64,000 bases of DNA from NCBI GenBank assembly GCA_024275955.1, contig JAJRYD010000004.1, forward strand, positions 62,001 through 126,000, read 5' to 3'. This DNA is from Nitrospirota bacterium (GTDB taxonomy: Bacteria > Nitrospinota_A > UBA7883 > JACRGQ01). Position 1 is the first letter of the stretch, and each line of letters opens with the position of its first letter. Below the pieces are notes generated by a model, which worked only from the letters and a program-made list of their open reading frames with translations, had not been told where the DNA came from and searched no databases. Position numbers and translations under genes: made by a program. Positions 39,180 through 48,029 of the stretch are shown piece after piece.

Positions 39180-39430
39180 AACCGCAAATCGCTAAATCAT
39201 AATAGCCTGTTTTGTCGTGCTTTAAGTTTGGCACATTGTGTGCAGTAGAAGTTAATACCTAACCGCAAAGAGAACCGGATTGAAACCAAGAGACGAAGTA
39301 GCAAAATGGTTCTATAACCTCCAGAACCACCCGGGTTCGCAACAAGCCCGGAACAGCTTTTTGGTTTCTCTCCAGTTACGAGAGTACCAGTTACATTAGG
39401 GGGAGCGGTCACACCTCCCCCTAACTTTTC
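39180..39430. ncRNA. Hairpin-rich non-coding stretch, possible structured RNA
   Basis: In this gene-free part of the thrS-rarA gap several perfect stems follow one another: TGGTTCT/AGAACCA (near 39304-39328), CCGGG/CCCGG around TTCGCAACAAG, CTCT/AGAG near 39368-39384, and a 10-bp stem TTAGGGGGAG/CTCCCCCTAA at 39396-39424, followed by CTTTTC like a terminator. An open frame on the minus strand here looks spurious. It could be an RNA gene or the remains of a mobile element. No known family was recognised. Confidence 0.35.
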
Positions 39431-39506
39431 TCTGCCGACCAAAACCGCTAACTGCTAGAATCTTAAACAGCGGTTCAAGTCTCATTTTTTTTAGAGGTCA
39501 ATTTTT

Positions 39507-40841
39507 TTGCCAAACAGAAATCTTTTTAGCGACAGCGATAAGCCGAGCCAAAAGCCTCTAACGGTAAACGGCGGCATAGCTCCTCTCGCCGAGAGGATGA
39601 GACCGGAATCGCTAGGCGACCTTATGGGGCAGGAGCATCTAATAGGCAAAGGAAAGCCTTTTAGGAAACTGATAGAGGAAGATAGGTTCGGCTCGCTTAT
39701 TTTATGGGGTTCACCAGGCTCTGGTAAAACAACTTTGGCTAGAATAATTTCCAAAATTTCCGGCAGGACTTTCAGGTCGTTAAGCGCCGTCGAGTCGGGA
39801 GTGAAAGATTTAAAAGAAGCTGTAAAGGAAGCAAAGTTCAATCTCGATTCCGGCCGGAAAACGGTTCTCTTTATAGATGAGATTCACCGCTACAGCAAGA
39901 TCCAGCAAGATGCCCTGCTACCGCACGTTGAAAACGGCCTTATAACCCTCATAGGTGCCACCACGGAAAACCCGTCGTTCGGCATCATTCCGGCATTAAG
40001 GTCGCGTTGCTCTACGCTGGAACTAAAACCGCTTGGCGAAAAGGAAATAGTTTTGATACTGGAGCGAGCCGATAAGGATGCGGAACGTGGGCTTGGAAAA
40101 ACCGATGTTTCGGTTTTAAGAGAAACTCTGGAGCAGGTAGCTCTGCTTGCCGGAGGCGACGCTCGTGTGGCGCTCTCGCTTTTAGAAGCTTGTGCCGATG
40201 CTTCCGAAAACGGCAAAATAACAAAACAGATAGTGGAAGATGTCTCGCAAAAGGCGTTTTTGCTTTACGACAAAAGCGGACAGACGCACTACGACCACGC
40301 CTCGGCCTTCCAGAAATCGCTAAGAGGCTCCGACCCGGATGCCGCCATCTACTGGATGGCGAAGATGCTCGAAGCTGGTGAAGACCCGAAGTTCATAGCG
40401 AGACGGCTTATCGTATGCGCCGCAGAAGATGTAGGCAACGCAGACCCAACAGCGCTGATACTATCGGTATCGGCGGCGGAAGCGGTGGAAAAGATAGGAC
40501 TGCCGGAAGGAAGGATACCGCTAGCGCAGGCGGTACTGTATGTCGCTTGCGCCCCAAAGTCGAACAGCGCGTACAAAGCTATCGACACCGCTATTGCAGA
40601 GGTAAGAGAATCCGGCTCGCACCCGCAGGTGCCACCGCACCTAAGGGACGAAGCATACAAAAAAGCGGCAAAGCTGAAAGATGAAGGAAGCTACCTATAC
40701 CCTCACGACCAGCCGAACCATTGGGTCGAACAGGATTATCTGCCAGATGAGCTTAAAGGGAAAAAATTCTACCACCCATCCAAACATGGCAGAGAAGCTA
40801 CGTTCGAAGAGCGTCTAAAAGATATAAAACGAAAGAAGTAA
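39507..40841 (+). CDS. rarA: Replication-associated recombination protein RarA (MgsA) AAA+ ATPase
   Basis: The 444-residue protein has LAERMRPESLGDLMGQEHLIG, Walker A WGSPGSGKTT (about 70), Walker B VLFIDEIHRYSKIQQD, sensor 1 IGATTENPSFGI, and the C-terminal tetramerisation part (DHASAFQKSLRGSDPDAA, RRLIVCAAEDVGNADP). RarA acts at stalled replication forks. The start is TTG with AGAGG upstream. No partner gene is adjacent. Confidence 0.95.
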   Translation: MPNRNLFSDSDKPSQKPLTVNGGIAPLAERMRPESLGDLMGQEHLIGKGKPFRKLIEEDRFGSLILWGSPGSGKTTLARIISKISGRTFRSLSAVESGVKDLKEAVKEAKFNLDSGRKTVLFIDEIHRYSKIQQDALLPHVENGLITLIGATTENPSFGIIPALRSRCSTLELKPLGEKEIVLILERADKDAERGLGKTDVSVLRETLEQVALLAGGDARVALSLLEACADASENGKITKQIVEDVSQKAFLLYDKSGQTHYDHASAFQKSLRGSDPDAAIYWMAKMLEAGEDPKFIARRLIVCAAEDVGNADPTALILSVSAAEAVEKIGLPEGRIPLAQAVLYVACAPKSNSAYKAIDTAIAEVRESGSHPQVPPHLRDEAYKKAAKLKDEGSYLYPHDQPNHWVEQDYLPDELKGKKFYHPSKHGREATFEERLKDIKRKK

Positions 40842-40869
40842 TATTCACCGCAGGGAAAGTTTACCGCAG

Positions 40870-40997
40870 GGGACTGTTTCCAAAAGAGTTTTTTGAGCAT
40901 TTTAAAGAAAAGCTCATTTTCTAACTTCGTAAAAACAGAGGCTTTAGAGCTTGGCGATTTACACGAAATTCAATTTATACCATTCGGCAACAGCCCC
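40870..40997 (+). mobile_element. MITE family A, copy 6
   Basis: The 128-bp copy runs GGGACTGTTTCCAAAAG to ATTCGGCAACAGCCCC, flanked by the perfect 5-bp direct repeat CGCAG (40865-40869 and 40998-41002). It lies 28 bp after rarA. Confidence 0.92.
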
Positions 40998-41018
40998 CGC
41001 AGAGGCGCAGAGAACGCA

Positions 41019-41041
41019 GAGTTACCGCTTCGCGGTAACTC
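41019..41041. repeat. Perfect palindromic hairpin
   Basis: GAGTTACCGC/GCGGTAACTC with a 3-nt loop; no T-run. It may belong to REP-type sequence near the RAYT remnant. Confidence 0.5.
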
Positions 41042-41123
41042 AGGTACCTGAGCAAAGCGAAGATTCGCGTCCCTGCTTCCTTAATTTTTAAATTAGATAG
41101 ATTGCGGGGGTTCCTGCCTGAGA

Positions 41124-41143
41124 CGCAGACAAGAATGTCTGCG
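41124..41143. repeat. REP-like hairpin next to the RAYT gene
   Basis: CGCAGACA/TGTCTGCG with an AGAA loop lies three bases beyond the RAYT stop. RAYT transposases typically recognise such hairpins flanking their own genes. Confidence 0.6.
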
Positions 41144-41146
41144 CTA

Positions 41147-41645
41147 CTAGTACCGCTTGATGAAGTTGTCATGCTCCAACAGCCATTTGTAATGCACAAG
41201 ATTCTCCACCAAACCTCCTGTTATAGGATTATTTTTAATATACTTATATTTCTGCCGCCATTCCTTTTCATTCCGTATAATTCTATCGAACGATTCAGCA
41301 AGCCAAAACTGCCCTTTCCATCCAAGAAGCTTGTTTACTTTTCTGGCTGTTACTCCTTTCAACGGTTTAAGTATCTCCTGTAATGAAAAGTACGAATCCT
41401 CACTCTTCTTCAAAATGCGAAAAAGGATATGGGCATGATCGGTCATAACAACGGCGATGGAAAGCTCGTACCGCTTTTTGTCGAAAAATAGAATCCCTTC
41501 TGCGACTATATCTCTCGCTTCCGGAATCATCTCCATCTTTTTGGTGCCTGAAGGTTATAAAATACCAGCTTCCCCCAATCTGCCAGTGAGGAAGATTCCT
41601 CTGGTGAACAGTAAGTTGCTTTTCCGTTATTCTTGGAGGCTTCAT
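41147..41645 (-). pseudogene. Frameshifted REP-associated tyrosine transposase (RAYT, Y1/IS200-like)
   Basis: The first part (ATG 41645) reads RNLPHWQIGGSWYFITFRHQK, the usual RAYT opening. The rest is in another frame: IAVVMTDHAHILFRILKK carries the HuH motif (His-Ala-His), then FWLAESFDRIIRNEKEW and YKYIKNNPITGGLVENL. The frames join near 41536-41542 at a short A run (CACCAAAAAGATGG), so one indel explains the break; a sequencing error cannot be excluded. Combined length (about 165 residues) is normal for the family. A REP-like hairpin lies at its end. Confidence 0.82.
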
Positions 41646-41783
41646 TTTCTCGGTAAAATATCACAGTATTCTTAAGCGATGGTAGCTTAGGCATTTTTGT
41701 CTGAGAGAGACGCTAGACGAGGAGCCCCCGCTATTGATGGAATCGATAATGAAGCAGGGACAGGTGCCTGTTCTAGCGAGAGC

Positions 41784-41821
41784 AAAAAAAAGGCCCGAGG
41801 GGAAAACCCCCGGGCCTTTAA
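41784..41821 (-). terminator. Strong terminator of the cytochrome-porin gene
   Basis: On the minus strand AAAGGCCCGGGGG, a small loop and CCTCGGGCCTTTTTTT form a stem with a long T-run, 29 bp after the gene's stop. It could work in both directions. The gap to the RAYT gene holds nothing else. Confidence 0.9.
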
Positions 41822-41849
41822 AAGAACTAATGTTCAAGCTAAGCGTTGA

Positions 41850-43067
41850 TTATATGGCAAACTCAAGCATAAGGATCATGTAGTTGTCATGGCCTCTACC
41901 GTCGCCGCTGTAAGCGGAGTACTCGGCAATAAGCTCAACATTCTGACGAACATTCCACCAGCCACCAATTGAAGTGGTAGTCGAATCAGCAGCTGTAGCA
42001 CCGTTCTCGTTGTTGATCTGCAACAAGGCCGCTTTGATACCTGTATGAGCAAACCCAAGCGACGCGCCCAAGCTAAACGCGTCCTCAGAGTCGGTAGTAG
42101 AAGCGTTGTAGATGGTGTTTTTTGGGTTGGTCTGGTAAGTACCAGTAATATCAAGGGTCATACCATTAATGTCTTCAATCTGTGCCTGAAAGTCGATAGC
42201 GGTTGACTCTGTTTTGTACTCTTTCAGAGCAGTAACAGTACCGCCGCACTTGGTTCCGCACTTGGTCTTACCGGAAGTACCCTGGTAACCGATCATAAGG
42301 TCTACGCCGTCCCATACCTTAGGGGTAATGATAAAGCGAACGTAGGTTGAAAGGTCGAAGTTGGTATCGATGCTCTTTTGAGCAGGACCCCAAAGAGTAA
42401 AGTTGGCAAAGAAAAGCTCGTTGCCGCCGAATACGCCGATACCAGAAGCAGTACCCTGCGCAGGACCGTCGATAGCGAACGCCGCGATAGTTTCAGTTCT
42501 GTTTTCCCATCCACGGTTGAACCTGTGCGCGTTGTTCATAAGCTCCATGCCGTAGGAAGCTCCGCCAGCGTCAGTAGAGAATACTGTCGCGCCGCCCTGG
42601 AAACCGCCAAAGTCTTTCGAGAATATAAACTTGTTGGTTGCATCTTTGTTTGCGCCTTCGGTAAGGAAACCAAAGTTATCGCCTACACGACCGCCGATAA
42701 ACAGCGCCGCCTCATCAGGCAGGTCAAGCTGACCACGGTCGGTCCCAACTGCTACTTCACCAGCGGCAGGCTTGTCTTTAGTAGAAGTCTTTTTGTAGCG
42801 CCATTTGTAGACCATTGATACATTAGCAACTGCTGGAATCGAAAGACCATCATCTTCGATGAGATCTTGTGATGCCTGAGTAAAACCGCCGATCTTGAAT
42901 TCGCGGCCGAAAGCGTTAAGCTTTGGAAGATGCTGGAAGTGGCAAGCGTCGCAACCCACGCCAACCTGACGTGCGAAAGACGGAATCGCTTCTGCGCTTT
43001 TAGGAGCAACGAAAAGCCCAACAACGGCAACCACTACCGCCAACATTAAAGAACTAAACCGTTTCAT
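41850..43067 (-). CDS. Outer-membrane cytochrome-porin fusion (Cyc2-like candidate)
   Basis: The 405-residue protein has a signal peptide (1-27, ending SAEA), then IPSFARQVGVGCDACHFQHL with a single CxxCH haem site at about residues 39-43, followed by PKLNAFGREFKIGGF. The remaining 330 residues are amphipathic, rich in Gly, Thr and aromatic residues, with alternating patterns typical of a beta-barrel (AAFAIDGPAQ, IDFQAQIED, WWNVRQNVELIAEYSAYSG, ILMLEFAI). This layout matches monohaem porins such as Cyc2, which pass electrons across the outer membrane; similarity to Cyc2 itself is inference. A perfect AGGAGG and a strong terminator suggest high expression. ccmE/F nearby would supply haem attachment. 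Confidence 0.75.
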   Translation of the reverse strand: MKRFSSLMLAVVVAVVGLFVAPKSAEAIPSFARQVGVGCDACHFQHLPKLNAFGREFKIGGFTQASQDLIEDDGLSIPAVANVSMVYKWRYKKTSTKDKPAAGEVAVGTDRGQLDLPDEAALFIGGRVGDNFGFLTEGANKDATNKFIFSKDFGGFQGGATVFSTDAGGASYGMELMNNAHRFNRGWENRTETIAAFAIDGPAQGTASGIGVFGGNELFFANFTLWGPAQKSIDTNFDLSTYVRFIITPKVWDGVDLMIGYQGTSGKTKCGTKCGGTVTALKEYKTESTAIDFQAQIEDINGMTLDITGTYQTNPKNTIYNASTTDSEDAFSLGASLGFAHTGIKAALLQINNENGATAADSTTTSIGGWWNVRQNVELIAEYSAYSGDGRGHDNYMILMLEFAI

Positions 43068-43656
43068 TTAGTAACCTCCTGGTTTCAAAAAACCGAGTTT
43101 ATAATTTTTATTTATCCCTAACCTTTTAATTGAAAAACTAAACCAGACCTTCGAGAACCACCTCCCTTTTTAACCTTACAGGTTTTTTTTATTATACATA
43201 TAGCACAAACAGCATAAAACGTAGAAATAATAACAACTTACGCCTATTCTGTCAATAAATAATTAAAGAAGCTAAAAAAGCACTCACACTAAGCCTGTTT
43301 AGCGAATAAAAACCGAAACTACTAACAACCCACTGACTTTTAAGACGCTATATACGAAAGATTGACGCAAAAAACAGACTTCCCTAACTCCCTCTAAATA
43401 TCTCTGGCTAGTATACATTATAGAAACAGATTGACAAGAAAAAATAGTTGAAAACCACCGAAAGTATGGGGCTATAAATATTTATCGCTTTTTGAATTGC
43501 AGATATTTTTTTAGAAAAGCAAAAATGGAAAACAAGACCCTAAAATAAAAAGTTTTCATTTTTAAATTTTGATTAGCAAACTTTTTGCTGTCTTTTTTAT
43601 TTTTAAAACTTGCTTCTAGTCAAAAAGTATTTGAAAAAAATTGAGTGCGAACTTAT
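43068..43656. other. AT-rich gene-free region upstream of the cytochrome-porin
   Basis: Nearly 600 bp of AT-rich DNA without a convincing gene on either strand. It probably holds the promoter and leader of the minus-strand cytochrome-porin gene, but I could not select a clear -35/-10 pair. Confidence 0.5.
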
Positions 43657-43661
43657 TTTAA

Positions 43662-43791
43662 GGGGCTGTTGCCGAAATAGTTTTTGGAGTGTTTCAAGAA
43701 AAGACTCATCTCTTAATTTATTCAAACATAGATGCTTTAGCGGCGGGTAATTTTAAACCGAATCAAATTTATGGGATTTGGCAACAGTTTC
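43662..43791 (+). mobile_element. MITE family A, copy 7 (most diverged)
   Basis: The 130-bp copy runs GGGGCTGTTGCCGAAATAG to ATTTGGCAACAGTTTC. Interior sequence differs most from the others, but the perfect 5-bp direct repeat TTTAA is kept (43657-43661 and 43792-43796). Its left end is an exact inverse of the usual right end. Confidence 0.88.
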
Positions 43792-43900
43792 TTTAAGCAT
43801 ATTAGCTTCATCGCCGTTCGCGCAGATGTTTTTAATGTTAAAGAGCTATCTAATTCACTTTAGTGCGTTCGTACCTGCCCACCTTAGACCCAGCATACCG

Positions 43901-43948
43901 TGAAAGTTTAATTAAAGGCTGGTAAAAACTTCGGATTGATTACTAAAA
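43901..43948 (+). repeat. Repeat family D, copy 1
   Basis: TTAATTAAAGGCTGGTAAAA followed by ACTTCGGATTGATT resembles the minus strand of 62445-62495. The two copies are similar over about 45 bp. Confidence 0.4.
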
Positions 43949-44108
43949 TATTTTTCAACCTCGCTTTGCCCGCAGAATGCCGACCCGTTTCGAACAGCAA
44001 CAGCCTAACCGCCCTCAGCGCTTTGTGCCAACCCTTCGTCTGTTTTTTACCACAGAGTAGCGGAGTAGCGGAGGGATGCGCTTTTTTTGCGTTGCAAATG
44101 AGTAAGAA

Positions 44109-44237
44109 GGGGCTGTTTTCAAAAGAGTTTTTTGAGCATTTTAAAGAAAAGTTCATTTTCTAACTTTGTAAAAACAGAGGCTTTAGAGATTGGCGGTTTA
44201 CAGCAAAACCAAATTTATGCCATTCGGCAACAGCCCC
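44109..44237 (+). mobile_element. MITE family A, copy 8
   Basis: The 129-bp copy runs GGGGCTGTTTTCAAAAG to ATTCGGCAACAGCCCC. A perfect 5-bp direct repeat AAGAA flanks it (44104-44108 and 44238-44242). It lies only 317 bp from copy 7, and downstream of ccmF. Confidence 0.92.
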
Positions 44238-44406
44238 AAGAAGGCACCTGTACGGATGAATATTTTTCGACAATACGCCAGCAGAGAATAGACAGAAGGC
44301 TCCTTATCGCAACCATCACAAGAGGAAAAACCGCATGCTTCTATATCAGCTTTATTCTCTGCTCTCTTTCAGCCGCCGCCTCTGCGGTAAAAGCCCCTTC
44401 CCAGAG

Positions 44407-46380
44407 CTATGCGTCGGCGTAGCGCGCCATGAAACGTTTCTTCTCACGCGCGTCGGGCCACATGGCGATAATTGTGCCGATTCCAAGAAGCCAACCGCCC
44501 AACCATATCCATTTTACAAGCGGGTTTATATGAACCTTGAAACTTGCTACTTCGTCTTCGTTAAGCGCGGCGAAGATAACATAGATATCTTCTTTCATGG
44601 TGGAATGTATCGCCACTTCGGAGTTGCTCATCTCCTGATTTGAATAAAAATTCTTTTCCGGCTGGAGGTAGCCTATTTTCTTGCCACCCTTTTCTACCAG
44701 CAAAGTAGCTACGACCTCTTCTTTTGTCGGTCTTGGGTTTGTATTGGTATACCCAATATAGGTTAAGCGGTAGTCTTTTATCTCGAAACTCCCGCCAGCC
44801 TTAACCGCGAAATCTCCCTGACTGTTGTACGCTCCGCCAGCAAAGCCGACAAACATAACCAGCATGCCGGTATGTATTATGTAGCCGCCGTACCTGCGCT
44901 TATTTCTCCAGATAAGGTTGAATAAAGCTTTTAGCATATTCTCCTTACCGCCTGCCGACCTTGCGCGCACGCCTCTGGCGAACTCAAGGAAAATAGTAGC
45001 GGCGACAAAAATGGCCGCTGTAAAAAATACCCACGGCAAAGGCTCCCTTACGCCAAAGACAAGAAGAGCGCCGCCGCCGACAACCGCCGTCATAAGAGGC
45101 ATAAGAAAATTTCTTTTAAGGTTCGCCAATGAAGCTTTGCGCCACGGTATAAGCGGGCAGATGCCGGTAAGCACAAGAAGCGCCAGCCCTATAGGGAACA
45201 TAACCTTGTTATAAAAAGGCGGGCCGACAGTTATCTTCACTCCCCGCACAGCTTCAGAAATCATAGGAAAAAGCGTACCCCAAAAAATGGCGAACGCCGC
45301 GCCGACAAGTATAAGGTTGTTAAAAAGAAAACTAGACTCGCGGGATATCATAGAGTCGAGCTGGTTTTTAGATTGAAGCAGTTCGCGCCTTGTGTAAATC
45401 ATGTAGGTGGAGAAAGCTAATATAACGAAGAGGAACGCAAGAAAGTAATAGCCTACCGTGCTTTCGCCAAACGCATGCACCGAAGATATAAGGCCGGAAC
45501 GTGTGATAAACGTTCCAAAGATAGTAAGGGCAAACGTGGCGGTAACAAGTATTACGCCCCAAAACTTAAGCATATCTTTCTTCTCGGTAATCATTACCGA
45601 ATGCAGGTACGCGGTGCCTACAAGCCACGGCATAAACGACGCGTTCTCTACAGGATCCCATGCCCAGTAGCCGCCCCAGCCAAGTTCTACATACGCCCAG
45701 TTGGCTCCAAGAAGGTTTCCCATCCCAAGAAAGAACCACGCGAATATCGTCCACCTTCTGGTAGACCTTATCCAGATATCGCCAAGCTGGCCGGTCGCGA
45801 GAGCCGCCATAGCGAAAGCATACGGAATGATGAACGCAACGAAACCTATGTAAAGGGTAGGGGGATGAAAAACCATCCCCGGGTTTTGGAGCATAGGGTT
45901 AAGCCCGTAGCCGTCTGGTGGCAGTACCGCGTTCTTCGCAAAGACAGGCGAAGCGACAACCATCAAGACGCTGAACAAAACAAGAGTAGCAGAGAGAATA
46001 GCTACAACGTAAGGTATAAGCCGTCGGTTATGCTCCCTGTTTTGAAATATAGCGACGCTCCCAAAAAGCGAAAGCATCCAGCCCCACAAAAGTAGCGACC
46101 CTTTTTGCCCGGCCCAAAAAGCCGAGATGGTGTAGAAAAGCGGAAGGTCTCTGCTTGAGTAGTTGTAAACATACTGCAAAGAAAAGTCGTGCGTTAAAAA
46201 CGCGCGCAGTAAAACAACCGAGGCGATAGAAAACAGAATGAACATAGCAAAGAAACTGTTCTGTCCGCTTCTTACCATCACACTGTTGCCGGTATGCCCG
46301 CCCCAATACGAGACAAGCGTGGCATATAACGAGACCACAAGGGCAAGTGATAGAGAGATTTCACCGATTGCAACCATCAT
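44407..46380 (-). CDS. ccmF: Cytochrome c haem lyase subunit CcmF
   Basis: The 657-residue inner-membrane protein has about fifteen helices. The WWD domain reads GGYWAWDPVENASFMPWLVGTAYLHS; His residues in NPMLQNPGMVFHPPTLYIG and FGTFITRSGLISSVHAF fit the haem-handling sites. It joins haem delivered by CcmE to apocytochromes in the periplasm. It starts five bases after ccmE. No ccmA-D, G or H genes lie here, so the rest of the system is elsewhere. Confidence 0.97.
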   Translation of the reverse strand: MMVAIGEISLSLALVVSLYATLVSYWGGHTGNSVMVRSGQNSFFAMFILFSIASVVLLRAFLTHDFSLQYVYNYSSRDLPLFYTISAFWAGQKGSLLLWGWMLSLFGSVAIFQNREHNRRLIPYVVAILSATLVLFSVLMVVASPVFAKNAVLPPDGYGLNPMLQNPGMVFHPPTLYIGFVAFIIPYAFAMAALATGQLGDIWIRSTRRWTIFAWFFLGMGNLLGANWAYVELGWGGYWAWDPVENASFMPWLVGTAYLHSVMITEKKDMLKFWGVILVTATFALTIFGTFITRSGLISSVHAFGESTVGYYFLAFLFVILAFSTYMIYTRRELLQSKNQLDSMISRESSFLFNNLILVGAAFAIFWGTLFPMISEAVRGVKITVGPPFYNKVMFPIGLALLVLTGICPLIPWRKASLANLKRNFLMPLMTAVVGGGALLVFGVREPLPWVFFTAAIFVAATIFLEFARGVRARSAGGKENMLKALFNLIWRNKRRYGGYIIHTGMLVMFVGFAGGAYNSQGDFAVKAGGSFEIKDYRLTYIGYTNTNPRPTKEEVVATLLVEKGGKKIGYLQPEKNFYSNQEMSNSEVAIHSTMKEDIYVIFAALNEDEVASFKVHINPLVKWIWLGGWLLGIGTIIAMWPDAREKKRFMARYADA

Positions 46381-46385
46381 ATCAG

Positions 46386-46820
46386 CTACTCCACCAACGG
46401 CCGAGGAATGAATGAGGCTTTCATCCCTTCTTCTTCGGTTGCTTCGTACTTAGATGGACAACTTGTAAGAAGGGTGTGTGCTTCGAACTTTCCAGAAGAC
46501 TGGTCGAACTTACCTTGAACGACAACATCTATATCGTCATCAAAAAGGTCGGGAAGGGCGCCTCTGTACGTTACAGGTATATTTTCGCTATCGTCGGTAA
46601 GCATAAAACTCGCGCCAAGGGAGTCTTTGTCTTTTTGAATCGAACCGGCAAGTACCAGCCCCTCTATTCTCATATCCTCTGTAGAACTCTTCATAGGAAC
46701 AGCTTCCGTAACGGTTAGGTAATAAACAGAAGTCTCTTCAATGCCTGTGTAGACGAGATAAGTGATGGCGACGACCACAACAGCGGCGCCCGCAAAAAAC
46801 TTGGATTGATTGTTCTTCAT
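46386..46820 (-). CDS. ccmE: Cytochrome c maturation haem chaperone CcmE, Cys-type
   Basis: The 144-residue protein has an N-terminal membrane anchor (about 8-25) and the CcmE OB-fold (MRIEGLVLAGSIQK, SFMLTDDSENIPVTYRGALPDLF, VVVQGKFD). At the haem site it has LLTSCPSKYEA instead of the usual His-containing stretch; Cys and Tyr form a CxxxY motif. Such Cys-type CcmE is known from sulfate-reducing deltaproteobacteria and some archaea (system I*). It is directly upstream of ccmF. Confidence 0.95.
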   Translation of the reverse strand: MKNNQSKFFAGAAVVVVAITYLVYTGIEETSVYYLTVTEAVPMKSSTEDMRIEGLVLAGSIQKDKDSLGASFMLTDDSENIPVTYRGALPDLFDDDIDVVVQGKFDQSSGKFEAHTLLTSCPSKYEATEEEGMKASFIPRPLVE

Positions 46821-46947
46821 ATTGTACAGCCTGCTCCCATGTATGTGTAATGCTTCAGTGGGTGTTATCTATCCAACTCAGGTGCCTAAGGAAAGATACT
46901 ATACCACCCGACAGACCTACAGGCAATAATCTAGAAAAATGGCGATA

Positions 46948-47120
46948 GGCAGGGTATCAGTTCGAAAATTACAGTCATCTTTCTCCTCCCAATTGCAAAG
47001 CAGAAGGTGAGCTGTTCCGCGAGTGCGGAATGGAGCGGTTATCCTTAAGTGGTACCCCTTTTAAGCCCCCTCCTTTGAGCAAAGAGGGGAAGCCACTGAA
47101 ATTAAAACTGATGTGCTACC
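46948..47120 (+). repeat. Repeat family B, copy 3
   Basis: 173 bp, GGCAGGGTATCAGTTCG to TAAAACTGATGTGCTACC, with the same inverted ends and inner blocks as the 18.7-kb copy (CCTTAAGTGGTACC, CCTCCTTT). No exact duplication flanks it. The remaining 47121-47564 stretch has a 65-codon AT-rich frame that I do not believe is a gene. Confidence 0.65.
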
Positions 47121-47564
47121 GAAGGAATATGGCAGTACGTTTCCTCATTGAACTTGAGAATATATTTAAATATATCTATCACCGTAGCCTGTAGAAAAAA
47201 GCAACAAGAAGGTAACTCTAATTCATTAAATCAAGCAGTTGCTAAAGAAAGCTTTAAAAATGTTGATAACTTTCGGCCTCATTCAGTGAAGCTTTATAAA
47301 AATACCATTTTTTCAAATAGTTCACCTCATCACAATGAAAAATAAGCTGTTATAGCTGTGCCTATTTTGTGGTCAATATGGGGAAAAGATGCAATTTGCA
47401 AGGCAATTTTGCTCTTTTTGGGAGTTATGCACACCTTTTCCACCAAATCTGTGGAAAAGAAAAAGTCAGCAAAACCGGCCTTCTAAGAAAAATTAAAGAA
47501 AAAAGAACAAAAGTAAGAGTAGGAGCCAGCAGGGTGGAAATATAGGGCGAAACCTCTTTATCGT

Positions 47565-47783
47565 TCAACCTTTTCGCCGCGAAAAAGCAACAGCAGGATT
47601 AGTACGAGCGCCCGAAATATTGCCCACGACGTAAATCATCGCTATAACTACAAGACCAAAGGTAAGCGAAATCTCTACATAAAAAACCGAGCCGTAAACA
47701 TCGCTTACAGTAATGGCGCAGGCGCCGGCAAACAGAATGGCAAAAGCTCCTACGCTCTCTGCCAAATATTTTCTCAACAGCAC
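47565..47783 (-). pseudogene. Aquaporin (MIP family) N-terminal remnant
   Basis: 72 codons from GTG read AESVGAFAILFAGACAITV, then SLTFGLVVIAMIYVVGNISGARTNPAVAF, the first half-helix NPA region of an aquaporin or glycerol channel. The frame stops right after it, whereas the family is about 230-280 residues. No matching sequence follows, so this is a truncated remnant. The 47784-48029 stretch upstream appears non-coding. Confidence 0.7.
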
Positions 47784-47989
47784 TCCATTTTAAGAATCAA
47801 ACTTTCCGCAGGTATGCTTTCGCGCAACCCACTTCGGCAAGGCAACCATTGTGGCTCAAGTCGGCTAGACTCGCCGCAGGCCTCATACCTGTTAGGCACA
47901 AAGCATACTAGCATTATTACAGCAAATGCCCCGCCGTAGGCGACAGCTGTCTTCCTTAGCGAAAGGGATTGGAAGTTCCGATAATATTT

Positions 47990-48025
47990 ATTTACCGCCT
48001 GCGAGAATCGGCTCTGCACCCCTAG
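47990..48025 (+). repeat. Repeat family C copy beyond lpxA
   Basis: TTTACCGCCTGCGAGAATCGGC and following bases resemble the copy at 22.17 kb; it ends five bases from the lpxA stop. Confidence 0.45.
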
Positions 48026-48029
48026 ATAG

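Noticed and set aside
39180-39430. Retron or group II intron interpretation of the hairpin region
   Set aside because: There is no reverse transcriptase nearby and no recognisable domain V or msr/msd layout.
39197-39442. 81-codon minus-strand frame in the thrS-rarA gap
   Set aside because: It runs straight through several perfect hairpins and has no domain; structure at nucleotide level explains it better.
39470-39484. T-loop-like GGTTCAAGTCTC suggesting a tRNA
   Set aside because: No matching acceptor, D-arm or anticodon arm could be built around it.
47148-47345. 65-codon AT-rich frame on the plus strand
   Set aside because: Composition is that of intergenic DNA, there is no good ribosome site and no motif.
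47774-48019. 81-codon minus-strand frame before the aquaporin remnant
   Set aside because: It overlaps repeat family C and the remnant's start, and has no domain.
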